Of a stretch of DNA of 64,000 nucleotides, positions 16,866 through 26,190 are shown piece after piece. Every line of letters begins with the position of its first letter. The stretch's first letter is position 1. The translations under genes and the position numbers were made by a program. This DNA is from Oceanospirillum sp048268485. Its GTDB lineage: Bacteria > Pseudomonadota > Gammaproteobacteria > Pseudomonadales > Halomonadaceae. The notes beneath the pieces are model-generated. The model ran no database searches and was not told the origin of the DNA. It saw only the letters and a list, made by a program, of their open reading frames with translations. The DNA lies in assembly GCA_048268485.1 (NCBI GenBank), contig JBLWVL010000006.1, forward strand, positions 67,442 through 131,441, written 5' to 3'.

Positions 16866-18239
16866 TTATTTATTCGCTTTCTCTACTGCTTCATCGATGC
16901 TGCCAACCATGTAGAACGCCTGCTCAGGCAGTTCGTCATACTGGCCATCCAGAATGCCTTTGAAGCCACTAATAGTGTCTTTCAGAGACACATACTTACC
17001 AGGTGCACCGGTAAATACCTCAGCAACGAAGAACGGCTGAGAAAGGAAGCGCTGAATCTTACGGGCACGGGATACGGTCTGCTTATCTTCATCAGACAGC
17101 TCATCCATACCCAGGATCGCAATAATATCTTTCAGCTCTTTGTAACGCTGCAGAGTACCCTGTACGCCACGAGCAACATCATAGTGCTCCTGACCAATAA
17201 CCAGAGGGTCCAGCTGACGAGAAGTAGAATCCAGTGGATCAACCGCTGGGTAAATACCCAGAGAGGCAATATCACGGGACAGTACAACTGTTGCGTCCAA
17301 GTGAGAGAAGGTTGTTGCCGGAGATGGATCCGTCAAGTCATCCGCAGGTACATATACCGCCTGAATAGAGGTAATAGAACCTGATTTAGTTGACGTAATA
17401 CGCTCCTGCAGTACACCCATCTCTTCCGCTAGCGTAGGCTGATAACCTACTGCAGAAGGCATACGACCCAGCAGTGCTGATACTTCAGTACCCGCCAGAG
17501 TATAACGGTAGATGTTATCTACAAAGAACAGAACGTCACGGCCTTCGTCACGGAATTTCTCTGCCATAGTCAGACCTGTCAGAGCTACACGCAGGCGGTT
17601 ACCCGGTGGCTCATTCATCTGACCATATACCAGAGATACTTTATCCAGTACGTTTGAGTCGGTCATTTCGTGGTAGAAATCGTTACCCTCACGAGTACGC
17701 TCACCAACACCTGCAAACACGGAGAAGCCGGAGTGCTCGATCGCGATATTACGGATCAGCTCCATCATGTTTACGGTTTTACCAACACCGGCACCACCAA
17801 ACAGACCAACTTTACCACCTTTAGCAAACGGGCAAACAAGGTCGATTACCTTGATACCGGTTTCCAGCAGTTCAGTACTGTTTGATTGTTCTGCGTAAGT
17901 TGGTGCAGAACGGTGAATTGGCATACGTTCTTCTTCGCCGATCTCGCCTTTCTCATCGATAGGGCGACCCAGAACGTCCATGATACGACCCAGTGTTTTT
18001 GTACCAACCGGTACAGAAATTGGGTTATTTGTATTGACTGCTTCCAGTCCGCGCTTCAGACCCTCGGTAGAGCCCATCGCAATTGTACGTACAACACCGT
18101 CACCCAGCTGTTGCTGAACTTCTAGAGTAATCTCGGTGTTAGTAACCGTCAGCGCGTCGTAAACTTTTGGCACGGAATCACGTGGGAATTCCACGTCGAT
18201 TACGGCGCCGATAATCTGAACGATACGTCCGCTACTCAT
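16866..18239 (-). CDS. atpD: ATP synthase beta subunit
   Basis: Catalytic F1 subunit. 457 residues, the usual length. Walker A GGAGVGKT near residue 150, GERTREGNDFYHEM with the catalytic Glu, Walker B DVLFFVDNIYRYTL and the DELSEED-type loop MDELSDEDKQ near residue 380. A clear ribosome site (AGAGGAACCAAAATG) supports the start. Confidence 0.98.
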   Translation of the reverse strand: MSSGRIVQIIGAVIDVEFPRDSVPKVYDALTVTNTEITLEVQQQLGDGVVRTIAMGSTEGLKRGLEAVNTNNPISVPVGTKTLGRIMDVLGRPIDEKGEIGEEERMPIHRSAPTYAEQSNSTELLETGIKVIDLVCPFAKGGKVGLFGGAGVGKTVNMMELIRNIAIEHSGFSVFAGVGERTREGNDFYHEMTDSNVLDKVSLVYGQMNEPPGNRLRVALTGLTMAEKFRDEGRDVLFFVDNIYRYTLAGTEVSALLGRMPSAVGYQPTLAEEMGVLQERITSTKSGSITSIQAVYVPADDLTDPSPATTFSHLDATVVLSRDIASLGIYPAVDPLDSTSRQLDPLVIGQEHYDVARGVQGTLQRYKELKDIIAILGMDELSDEDKQTVSRARKIQRFLSQPFFVAEVFTGAPGKYVSLKDTISGFKGILDGQYDELPEQAFYMVGSIDEAVEKANK

Positions 18240-18290
18240 TTTGGTTCCTCTTAAACCTGTAATTGAAACCTGCTTGTGTATGGCTACGGA

Positions 18291-19148
18291 TTAAACCGCC
18301 GCAGCTCCACCAACAATCTCGGAAATTTCCTGCGTAATCGCAGCCTGACGTGCCTTGTTGTAAACCAGCTGAAGGCTGTTAATCAGGTCACCTGCGTTAT
18401 CGGTCGCATTTTTCATGGCCAACATACGCGCAGATTGTTCACAAGCATTATTCTCGACCACTGCCTGATACGTTTGAGATTCGACATAACGTACCAGTAC
18501 CTTATCCAGAAGCTCTTTGGCATCTGGTTCGTACAGGTAATCCCAGTGATCAGAGGTGGTTTCCTCTTCAGCCTGCAAAGGCAGCAGCTGCTGTACGAGG
18601 GGCTTCTGGGTCATGGTGTTTACAAAGTTGTTATAAACCAGGTAAACACGATCCAGTTCGCCGGCATCGTACGCATCAAGTACTACCTTGACACTACCAA
18701 TCAGATCGCTCGCAACCGGGGCATCACCGAGCCCGGTTTTAGTTGCCAGAACTTCACCACCATAAGAACGGAAGAAAGTAACAGCCTTAGAGCCGATTGC
18801 GCAGAACTTCTGCTCCACACCTTTCTCATTCCACTCTTTCATGCTCTTTAACAGTGCTTTGAACAAGTTAACGTTCAGACCACCGCAAAGACCACGATCG
18901 GAAGCAACAACGATGTAACCAACACGCTTTACATCACGCTCTTCCATATACTGGTGGCGATATTCCGGAGTTGCATTCGCAATATGGCCTACAACTTTAC
19001 GAATCTGTTTGGCATAAGGCTGGCTGGCGGCCATGCGATCCTGTGCACGGCGCATCTTACTCGCGGCAACCATCTCCATCGCGCTGGTAATCTTGCGCGT
19101 GTTACCGATGCTCGCGATCTGGTTTTTAATCTCTTTTCCGACTGCCAT
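18291..19148 (-). CDS. atpG: ATP synthase gamma subunit
   Basis: Rotating central shaft of F1. 285 residues with the typical N-terminal helix (GKEIKNQIASIGNTRKITSA, then MEMVAASKMRRAQ) and C-terminal helix ending NKARQAAITQEISEIVGGA, plus the Rossmann-like middle with SDRGLCGGLNVN. It lies between atpA (70 bp) and atpD (51 bp). Confidence 0.98.
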   Translation of the reverse strand: MAVGKEIKNQIASIGNTRKITSAMEMVAASKMRRAQDRMAASQPYAKQIRKVVGHIANATPEYRHQYMEERDVKRVGYIVVASDRGLCGGLNVNLFKALLKSMKEWNEKGVEQKFCAIGSKAVTFFRSYGGEVLATKTGLGDAPVASDLIGSVKVVLDAYDAGELDRVYLVYNNFVNTMTQKPLVQQLLPLQAEEETTSDHWDYLYEPDAKELLDKVLVRYVESQTYQAVVENNACEQSARMLAMKNATDNAGDLINSLQLVYNKARQAAITQEISEIVGGAAAV

Positions 19149-19218
19149 AGCATCTCGCCTTATTCAAAAAACAAACTTAACTCAGTAACGGCCCACAGCG
19201 GAGCTGTGGGCACAACGC

Positions 19219-20763
19219 TTACCAGGTTTGAGTTGCTTTGAATTGCTCAACACCAGCTTTAAAGCCAGCTTTGATTTCGTCGTTGAAAGCGCCAGATTGG
19301 TTAACTTCAGCCATAAAGTCAGCTTTTTCTGCGTTAAAATAAGCCAGAATAGCTGTTTCGAAGTCACCAATTTTGTTAACTGGCACATCGTCCAGATAAC
19401 CTTCGTTAGCGGCGTACAGAACAACACCCATTTCAGCAATGGACATTGGAGAGTACTGCTTCTGCTTCATCAGCTCTGTTACGCGCTGACCATGCTCAAG
19501 CTGCTTACGGGTTGCTTCATCAAGATCAGAAGCAAACTGGGAGAAAGCTGCCAGCTCGCGGTACTGAGCCAGAGCCAGACGAATACCGCCGCCCAGTTTC
19601 GAAATCAGTTTAGTCTGAGCTGCACCACCAACACGGGATACGGAGATACCAGCGTTCATTGCAGGACGAATACCCGCGTTAAACATATTGGTCTCAACAA
19701 AGATCTGACCATCAGTAATGGAGATCACGTTAGTTGGTACGAATGCAGATACGTCACCACCCTGGGTTTCAATGATAGGCAGCGCGGTAAGAGAACCGGT
19801 TTGACCTTTCACTTCGCCCTTCGTGAACTGCTCAACGTATTCAGCATTCACACGGGATGCACGCTCCAGCAAACGGGAGTGCAGATAGAAAACATCACCT
19901 GGGTATGCTTCACGACCTGGCGGACGACGCAGCAGCAGGGAAATCTGACGATATGCCCAAGCCTGCTTAGTCAGATCGTCATAAACGATCAGTGCATCTT
20001 CACCGCGGTCACGGAAGTATTCACCCATAGTACAACCGGCATACGGAGCCAGGAACTGCATTGCTGCAGGATCAGAAGCACCGGCGTTAACAACGATGGT
20101 ATTTTCCATCGCGCCATGCTCTTCCAGCTTACGTACAACGTTTGCAATCGTAGACTGCTTCTGACCGATCGCCACGTAAACACAGGTGATACCTGAGTCT
20201 TTCTGGTTGATGATCGCGTCAATTGCGATAGCAGTTTTACCAATTTGACGGTCGCCAATAATCAGCTCACGCTGACCACGACCCACCGGTACCATCGCAT
20301 CAATCGCCTTATAACCTGTCTGAACAGGCTGATCTACCGATTGACGGGCGATAACACCCGGTGCAACTTTTTCTACGGCATCTGTCAGTTTGGCATTAAT
20401 TGGACCTTTGCCATCAACAGGATTACCCAGTGCGTCAACAACACGGCCTTTCAGTTCCGGACCTACCGGTACTTCAAGGATGCGGCCAGTACACTTGGCT
20501 GTCATGCCTTCTTGTAGTGTCAGGTAATCACCCAGCACTACTGCACCTACGGAATCACGTTCCAGGTTCATCGCCATGCCGTAAACGCTGCCAGGGAACT
20601 CAATCATTTCCCCGTACATAACGTCAGCCAGACCATGAACGGTTACGATACCGTCAGATACGCTTACAATGGTGCCCTCAGTACGGGCTTCAGAAGAAAC
20701 ATCGGTATTCTCGATGCGCTTCTTGATAATTTCGCTGATCTCAGATGGATTCAGTTGCTGCAT
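19219..20763 (-). CDS. atpA: ATP synthase alpha subunit
   Basis: Non-catalytic nucleotide-binding F1 subunit. 514 residues. It starts MQQLNPSEISEIIKKRIEN; Walker A GDRQIGKT lies near residue 169, LIVYDDLTKQAWAYRQISLL near 265, and the arginine-finger segment SVSRVGGAAQTK near 371. It lies 16 bp after atpH. Confidence 0.98.
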   Translation of the reverse strand: MQQLNPSEISEIIKKRIENTDVSSEARTEGTIVSVSDGIVTVHGLADVMYGEMIEFPGSVYGMAMNLERDSVGAVVLGDYLTLQEGMTAKCTGRILEVPVGPELKGRVVDALGNPVDGKGPINAKLTDAVEKVAPGVIARQSVDQPVQTGYKAIDAMVPVGRGQRELIIGDRQIGKTAIAIDAIINQKDSGITCVYVAIGQKQSTIANVVRKLEEHGAMENTIVVNAGASDPAAMQFLAPYAGCTMGEYFRDRGEDALIVYDDLTKQAWAYRQISLLLRRPPGREAYPGDVFYLHSRLLERASRVNAEYVEQFTKGEVKGQTGSLTALPIIETQGGDVSAFVPTNVISITDGQIFVETNMFNAGIRPAMNAGISVSRVGGAAQTKLISKLGGGIRLALAQYRELAAFSQFASDLDEATRKQLEHGQRVTELMKQKQYSPMSIAEMGVVLYAANEGYLDDVPVNKIGDFETAILAYFNAEKADFMAEVNQSGAFNDEIKAGFKAGVEQFKATQTW

Positions 20764-20779
20764 GCCATGTCCCTCAAAC

Positions 20780-21313
20780 TCAGGAATTCATTGCCTCGGC
20801 CAATTTCGCAAGCTTTCCACGTACTGAACCGTCAATAACAGTATCGCCAGCATGGATAAGTACGCCGCCGATCAGGCTTTGATCAACCTGAGTCTGGATT
20901 TTAATTTCACGATTCAGACGCTTTTGCAGAGCTTGTGCCAATTTGGTCTGCTGTTCACTTGTCAGCTCATAGGCAGAAGTAATTTCTACCTCAACCGTTT
21001 GTTCCTGTTCTGCTTTCAGCGTCTCAAACTGCTCTGCAATTTGAGGGAACAGAGGCAAACGGCCTACTTCGCTCAGTGTCTGTACAAAATTCTTACCGTT
21101 TTCATCCAGGTCAGAGCAGATATCAATAATGATCCCTACTTTCTGTTCCTGACTGATTGCCGGATTGCCCAGAACATTCTGAACTGCTGAGTCCGATACA
21201 GCTTCTGCTGCCAGACCCAACATTTTAGACCATTCGGCCAATTTGCCCTGGCTCAAAGCATACTCAAACGCAGCTTTTGCATACGGCCGGGCAACAGTGC
21301 TTAATTCAGCCAT
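20780..21313 (-). CDS. atpH: ATP synthase delta subunit
   Basis: Peripheral-stalk subunit linking the b dimer to the top of F1. 177 residues. The N-terminal helical domain begins MAELSTVARPYAKAAFEYAL, and the C-terminal part has IGGVLIHAGDTVIDGSVRGK, the most conserved delta segment. It lies 12 bp after atpF. Confidence 0.97.
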   Translation of the reverse strand: MAELSTVARPYAKAAFEYALSQGKLAEWSKMLGLAAEAVSDSAVQNVLGNPAISQEQKVGIIIDICSDLDENGKNFVQTLSEVGRLPLFPQIAEQFETLKAEQEQTVEVEITSAYELTSEQQTKLAQALQKRLNREIKIQTQVDQSLIGGVLIHAGDTVIDGSVRGKLAKLAEAMNS

Positions 21314-21325
21314 CGGTCACCTCGC

Positions 21326-21796
21326 TTAAAGCTCAGCTGCGAGTTTCTCTACAAGCTCAGCGTGGGCTTTTTCATCAATAGAAGCGTTAAGAACCTGCTC
21401 TGCGCCTTTCAGTGCCAATGCTGACACCTGGGCACGAAGCTCTTCTTTCGCACGGTTTACTTCTTGCTCAACTTCAGCTTGAGCAGCAGCAAGTAAACGG
21501 GCGCCTTCAGAACGTGCGTTCTCTTTTGCTTCATCAACGATTTGATTAGCTCGCTTGTTTGCTTGCTCTATAATCAGGGCTGCTTGTTCTTTGCCTTCAC
21601 GCAGCTGTTTACCGGCTTGTTCTTGAGCCAGTTCCAGGTCACGTGCAGCACGACTTGCAGCATCCAAACCATCTGCAATCTTCTTCTGACGAGCCTGCAT
21701 CGCTTCCATTACTGGAGGCCATACATACTTCATACAAAACCAGACGAAGATCGCAAACGAGATGGCTTGGCCTACGAGTGTTAAGTTCAGATTCAC
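21326..21796 (-). CDS. atpF: ATP synthase b subunit
   Basis: Peripheral stalk. 156 residues: one N-terminal membrane helix (about residues 5-27, LVGQAISFAIFVWFCMKYVW), then a long Ala/Glu/Arg coiled coil forming the stator. Typical b-subunit length, between atpE and atpH. Confidence 0.97.
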   Translation of the reverse strand: MNLNLTLVGQAISFAIFVWFCMKYVWPPVMEAMQARQKKIADGLDAASRAARDLELAQEQAGKQLREGKEQAALIIEQANKRANQIVDEAKENARSEGARLLAAAQAEVEQEVNRAKEELRAQVSALALKGAEQVLNASIDEKAHAELVEKLAAEL

Positions 21797-21856
21797 GCCA
21801 TCACCCCTTGCTTTTCAATGTTGATCTATTAAGGGTTAAAAAAACCAGCTTAAAGA

Positions 21857-22114
21857 TTAACCAGCAAGTTGAGCTACGAACGGATTCGCAAAAGTGAAGA
21901 ACAGCGCGATACCAACACCGATCATAGTCACAGCATCAAGCAGACCCGCAACAATAAACATTTTTACCTGCAGCATAGGTACCATTTCTGGTTGACGAGC
22001 AGCGCCTTCCAGGAATTTACCACCCAGCAGACCAAAACCAATCGCGGTGCCCAGTGCACCCAAACCGATCAGCAGAGCAACAGCAACGGCGGTTAAACCC
22101 AGTACTTGTTCCAT
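21857..22114 (-). CDS. atpE: ATP synthase c subunit
   Basis: Rotor-ring proteolipid, 85 residues, two hydrophobic helices joined by a polar loop (GAARQPEMVP). The ion-binding residue is Asp in GLLDAVTMIGVG, and the first helix lacks the Gln of sodium-type rings, so the coupling ion is predicted to be H+. Strong ribosome site (CTGGGAGAAAAAAATG). Confidence 0.97.
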   Translation of the reverse strand: MEQVLGLTAVAVALLIGLGALGTAIGFGLLGGKFLEGAARQPEMVPMLQVKMFIVAGLLDAVTMIGVGIALFFTFANPFVAQLAG

Positions 22115-22188
22115 TTTTTTCTCCCAGTTTTTCTCAAGTTAAAGTTAAGAAAGTTAAAGTTTAAAAAGTTAAAGCAAAAAACAGTGTA

Positions 22189-23010
22189 TCAGTGGTCTTC
22201 ACAGGCCAGGCTCAGGTACACAATAGTCAGCATCATAAAGATAAATGCCTGCAGAGTGATTACCAGAATATGGAAGATAGCCCATGGCACAGACAGTGCC
22301 CACTGAATCCAGAACGGCATAATTGCGATCAGGATAAAGATTAGTTCACCTGCGTACAGGTTACCGAACAAACGAAGTGCCAGAGAGATCGGTTTAGCAA
22401 TTAAGCCAACACCTTCCAGCAGCAGGTTGAACGGCATCATCCATTTACCAAAAGGTTGCAGTGTCAGCTCACCAACAAAACCACCAACACCTTTAACCTT
22501 GATACTGTAATAGATGATCAGGAAGAAGACTGCGATAGACATACCCAGTGTTGCATTCACGTCTGTGGTAGGTACCACTTTCATGTAATCAACACCCATT
22601 GCCATAAACAGGGCAGGCAGGAAGTCAACCGGAACCAAATCCATCAGGTTCATCAGGAAAACCCAACAGAAGATCGTCAACGCCAGCGGTGCAATTAAGC
22701 TACTGCGGCCGTGGAAAGTGTCTTTCACACTCTGGTCAACAAACTCAACCATAATTTCCACAAAATTCTGCAGACCACCAGGTACACCTGTAGTGGCCAT
22801 TTTAGCGGCTTTGCGGAACAAGAATGTAAAGATAAGACCTAAAAATATAGACCAACCTAAAGTATCAACATGTACCGCCCAGAAGCCCATCTCTGCTGCT
22901 TCCTTCGCACCGTGAGCAAAGCCCAGCGTGCCATCAGGGTGCAGACCGAAAGTCAGATTCTGAAGGTGGTGTTGAATATACTCGGAAGGTGTCGGATTTG
23001 CGCCTGCCAT
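22189..23010 (-). CDS. atpB: ATP synthase a subunit
   Basis: Membrane stator subunit forming the proton half-channels. 273 residues, 5-6 transmembrane helices. The essential Arg is in SLALRLFGNLYAGE near residue 213, and the last helix contains LITLQAFIFMMLTIVYLSLA. It lies 64 bp after atpI. Confidence 0.98.
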   Translation of the reverse strand: MAGANPTPSEYIQHHLQNLTFGLHPDGTLGFAHGAKEAAEMGFWAVHVDTLGWSIFLGLIFTFLFRKAAKMATTGVPGGLQNFVEIMVEFVDQSVKDTFHGRSSLIAPLALTIFCWVFLMNLMDLVPVDFLPALFMAMGVDYMKVVPTTDVNATLGMSIAVFFLIIYYSIKVKGVGGFVGELTLQPFGKWMMPFNLLLEGVGLIAKPISLALRLFGNLYAGELIFILIAIMPFWIQWALSVPWAIFHILVITLQAFIFMMLTIVYLSLACEDH

Positions 23011-23074
23011 TGTCTTCCTCGAAATTTTTGTAGTAGCCGTTAGTTATTCTTTGCTCACTTTAGTTCCAAGCGTG

Positions 23075-23458
23075 TTAGCGCTTAACAACCAAGGGTGCGA
23101 GCCAGTGAACAACCTGAACTACCGCGTAAGTTAAAAAAAAGGAAATTGGGTTTAAGGGTCGCACTAATATAAAAACCAGTGCAAATAATACGGCCGTTAA
23201 ACCAAACTTCACTGCTTCTGCCCTGTAAAAAGACTTCACAATCTGCCTTGCTGCCTGAGCCCCCTGGTGCATAAACACCTGCCAGGCAAAATACAGATTA
23301 GGCACAGAGCAAACCATTCCACCAAAAAATGACGAATATGCGAGGACTATATCGCCGGTTAATAAACAACCGCCAGATACAAGCAGAGTAACTAAAATCT
23401 GCAGTCCGACAACCCGGATAACTTTGGGTCGCTTCAGCTGTGCGCTTTTGGCGCCCAT
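23075..23458 (-). CDS. atpI: ATP synthase accessory protein AtpI
   Basis: Small membrane protein leading the atp operon, implicated in c-ring assembly or stability. 127 residues from ATG at 23458, chosen because GGGAG lies 5-6 bases upstream; the in-frame TTG 12 codons earlier has no such site. Four hydrophobic segments (GLQILVTLLVSGGCLLTGDI, YSSFFGGMVCSVPNLYFAW, FGLTAVLFALVFILV, ISFFLTYAVVQVVHWLAPLV). Confidence 0.93.
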   Translation of the reverse strand: MGAKSAQLKRPKVIRVVGLQILVTLLVSGGCLLTGDIVLAYSSFFGGMVCSVPNLYFAWQVFMHQGAQAARQIVKSFYRAEAVKFGLTAVLFALVFILVRPLNPISFFLTYAVVQVVHWLAPLVVKR

Positions 23459-23546
23459 GTTTTCTCCCAGACATTCTTCCACTACAAAGCTCAACTATTG
23501 TTTTACACAAAGCTGATACAGAGTAACGTCATTTTGTGACCGCAGG

Positions 23547-23575
23547 ATTATAGGTTGATTAGGCAACCCATTCAA
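23547..23575 (-). promoter_or_regulatory. Sigma-70 promoter of the atp operon
   Basis: Minus strand TTGAAT (23575-23570), a 17-bp spacer and a perfect TATAAT (23552-23547). Transcription would start about 80 nt before atpI. Confidence 0.8.
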
Positions 23576-23655
23576 CTGAATTACCTGCCCAATACCTGAT
23601 CTAAGACCAATAGATAAGCTTTATCTGTCTTTATGGTAGAGTTTTTAAGAGAGTT

Positions 23656-24576
23656 TTATTGGATATGAGAAAGGATGCCATCAAGCTCTTCCAGGCTGGA
23701 ATAATTAATCACCAGCTTACCTTTGCCCTTTTTATTGTGGCTGATATTCACGGCCGCACCCAGAGTTTCAGTCAGCTTACGCTGTAAAAATTCAACATCA
23801 GCCTGTGGAGTGTGTTCGGTTTTTTCTTCAGCCGGTGCCTGTAGTTTGCGTACAAAAGCTTCTGTCTGACGCACAGACATGCCTTTAGCAACAACAGTTC
23901 TCGCAGCGGAACTCTGCTCACTGGCTTCAAGTCCGAGAATGGCACGAGCGTGACCCATTTCAAGGTCGCCATGTTCGAGCATTTTTTTCACATCATCGGG
24001 AAGAGTGATCATTCGAAGCAGATTAGCCACTGCTGAGCGGGATTTTCCAACAGCATCTGCCACCTGCTGCTGCGTCAGTTCAAACTCTTGCTGCAGGCGC
24101 TGTAAAGCAAAGGCTTCTTCAATCGGATTCAGATTCTCTCGCTGGATGTTTTCGATCAGCGCCATCGCAATGGCCGCATCATCGCTGACATCACGAATAA
24201 TAACCGGTACCTGATCCAGTTCAGCTAATTGAGCGGCCCGCCATCGGCGCTCACCAGCAATAATTTCAAAACGCTCTTTTTCTATCGGGCGAACCACAAT
24301 TGGCTGCATGATTCCCTGAGCACGAATCGAACTTGCCAGCTCTTCCAGTGACTCCGGGTCCATATCACGACGAGGCTGATAGCGACCACGACAAAGAAAC
24401 TCCACAGGCAGATGACACATTTCACCATTTTGGGTTTCTTTTTGGGCAGGCTCATTGAGCGGGTTAACTTTTACTTCCGGCTCTACAGAGACTTCACGGG
24501 GTTGCGTCAGGCTGGATGATCCAGAACCCAGCAATGCATCAAGTCCACGACCTAAACCTCGTTTTTTCGCCGACAT
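23656..24576 (-). CDS. parB: Chromosome-partitioning protein ParB
   Basis: CTP-dependent DNA clamp that loads at parS and spreads to organise the origin. 306 residues. The N-terminal KKRGLGRGLDALLG box interacts with ParA. Arg-rich FLCRGRYQPRRDMD and the CTP-binding GERRWRAAQLAEL follow, then the HTH LTQQQVADAVGKSRSAVANL that reads parS, and a C-terminal dimer domain. AGGAGAACCAATG supports the start. It lies 51 bp after parA. Three matching parS sites occur in this window. Confidence 0.97.
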   Translation of the reverse strand: MSAKKRGLGRGLDALLGSGSSSLTQPREVSVEPEVKVNPLNEPAQKETQNGEMCHLPVEFLCRGRYQPRRDMDPESLEELASSIRAQGIMQPIVVRPIEKERFEIIAGERRWRAAQLAELDQVPVIIRDVSDDAAIAMALIENIQRENLNPIEEAFALQRLQQEFELTQQQVADAVGKSRSAVANLLRMITLPDDVKKMLEHGDLEMGHARAILGLEASEQSSAARTVVAKGMSVRQTEAFVRKLQAPAEEKTEHTPQADVEFLQRKLTETLGAAVNISHNKKGKGKLVINYSSLEELDGILSHIQ

Positions 24577-24627
24577 TGGTTCTCCTGTTAGTAAAAGCGA
24601 GCAGTTAAAATATTATAAGTTTAAGAA

Positions 24628-25401
24628 TCAGGCAGCCTGGCTGGTTTTTCGGACCAGTTCGCCAGCTAAGGCCAGATAAGCGAGACTGCCCTTAGATTTT
24701 TCATCGTAATTCAGAACCGGCATGCCATAGCTTGGTGCTTCAGCCAGACGAACATTTCGTGGAATAACCGTTTTATAGACCCTATCATCAAAGTGTTGCA
24801 TCAACTGCTGCGATACATCTCTGGTAAGGCTGTTTCTCGGGTCATACATGGTTCGCAACAATCCCTCTACCCGAAGATCCGGATTCACCGTTTTCTGAAT
24901 ATGCTGAATAGTTTCCATCAAAGAAGACAGGCCTTCCAACGCATAATACTCACACTGAACCGGAATAATCACACCATCAGATGCAGTCAGTGCATTAACC
25001 GTCAGCATATTCAATGAAGGAGGGCAGTCGATCAGCACATAATCATAATCAGAGCCAATATCTGCCAGAACACGCTTCAAGCGGAAGTTACCAGCATCAA
25101 GCTGAAGTAACTGAACTTCTGCCGTGGTGAGATCAGAGTTGGCAGGTAACAGATCATAACCCGCAGGATCTGTTTTTATCTTTACTTGGTCGATGGAGGC
25201 TTCACCCAGTAGCAGATCACAAACAGAAAACTCACATTCGTTTTTATCGATTCCGCTACCCATAGTGGCATTACCCTGAGGGTCCAGATCGATCAGCAAC
25301 ACTTTACGACGGGTCGCAACCAGAGAAGCCGCCAGATTGACGCAACTGGTTGTTTTGCCTACACCACCTTTCTGATTGGTTACTGCGAATACATTTGTCA
25401 T
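24628..25401 (-). CDS. parA: Chromosome-partitioning ATPase ParA/Soj
   Basis: DNA-bound ATPase that moves ParB-parS complexes. 257 residues. Deviant Walker A NQKGGVGKTTSCVNLAASL at residues 8-26 with the signature Lys, then LLIDLDPQGNATMG and the Walker B region YDYVLIDCPPSLNMLT. It has no N-terminal HTH, so it is chromosomal Soj type. It follows rsmG by 66 bp in the mnmG-rsmG-parA-parB cluster. Confidence 0.97.
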   Translation of the reverse strand: MTNVFAVTNQKGGVGKTTSCVNLAASLVATRRKVLLIDLDPQGNATMGSGIDKNECEFSVCDLLLGEASIDQVKIKTDPAGYDLLPANSDLTTAEVQLLQLDAGNFRLKRVLADIGSDYDYVLIDCPPSLNMLTVNALTASDGVIIPVQCEYYALEGLSSLMETIQHIQKTVNPDLRVEGLLRTMYDPRNSLTRDVSQQLMQHFDDRVYKTVIPRNVRLAEAPSYGMPVLNYDEKSKGSLAYLALAGELVRKTSQAA

Positions 25402-25467
25402 CCGTTTCTTCCTGCTATCAGTTTCTTTCAGCCTTCGCTGGCTTCAGAGAACTTCTCTAAAATGCCA

Positions 25468-26106
25468 TCAAAAACCACTGCGCTTAATTAGCGCTAAATG
25501 ACGCTCGCCATCAGAGCCGGGGACATCCAGTCGATGAACTTTTTTACACACAACGCCTTCAGGCAGGTGTTCCAGCTCATCTTCAGGGTACACACCTTTC
25601 ATGGCCAGCCACTCAGCATTCTGTACTCCCAGGTGAAGCGTCCACTGCATCATATCCTGCAAAGAACTGAATGCGCGACTCATTACCTGATCAAACAGCT
25701 GCTCAGGCTGATATTGTTCAACCCGTTTATTAACCACAGTAACATTATCCAGCTTCAAAGCTGTGACGGCCTGAAACTGAAAGCGACTTTTCTTGCCGTT
25801 GCTATCCATCAGAGTGATTTTTAGATCCGGACGGACAATAGCCACAGGGATACCCGGCAGACCACCACCGGAACCTACGTCGATACAGCTAGGTCCCTTG
25901 ATATAAGGCAAAATGCTGAGACTGTCCAGCAAATGACGATCGACCATCTGAGCCGGATCACGCACTGCCGTTAGATTAAAGGCTTTGTTCCATTTTTCCA
26001 GTAAGCGAAGGTAATCCATCAGTAACCCCTGTTGCGAGTCACTGATCTCAAGTCCCATTGCTTCAATGCCGCGGCTTAACTGATATTCCAGTGCGTTGTC
26101 GTTCAA
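25468..26106 (-). CDS. rsmG: 16S rRNA (guanine-527-N7)-methyltransferase RsmG
   Basis: Methylates G527 of 16S rRNA. 212 residues. SAM-binding segment CIDVGSGGGLPGIPVAIVRP, preceded by the family signature LLEKWNKAFNLTAVRDPAQM, which also fixes the expected N-terminal length. The start is TTG at 26106 with AGCAGG upstream; the next in-frame Met would remove conserved residues. It lies 84 bp after mnmG. Confidence 0.95.
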   Translation of the reverse strand: MNDNALEYQLSRGIEAMGLEISDSQQGLLMDYLRLLEKWNKAFNLTAVRDPAQMVDRHLLDSLSILPYIKGPSCIDVGSGGGLPGIPVAIVRPDLKITLMDSNGKKSRFQFQAVTALKLDNVTVVNKRVEQYQPEQLFDQVMSRAFSSLQDMMQWTLHLGVQNAEWLAMKGVYPEDELEHLPEGVVCKKVHRLDVPGSDGERHLALIKRSGF

Positions 26107-26190
26107 TGCGTTTACCTGCTTCTGTATCAGGGCAGGTGCACTGCCCGTTAAAATTCTTTAAGACCAAAAACCTGAATGTCAGTAAATGAA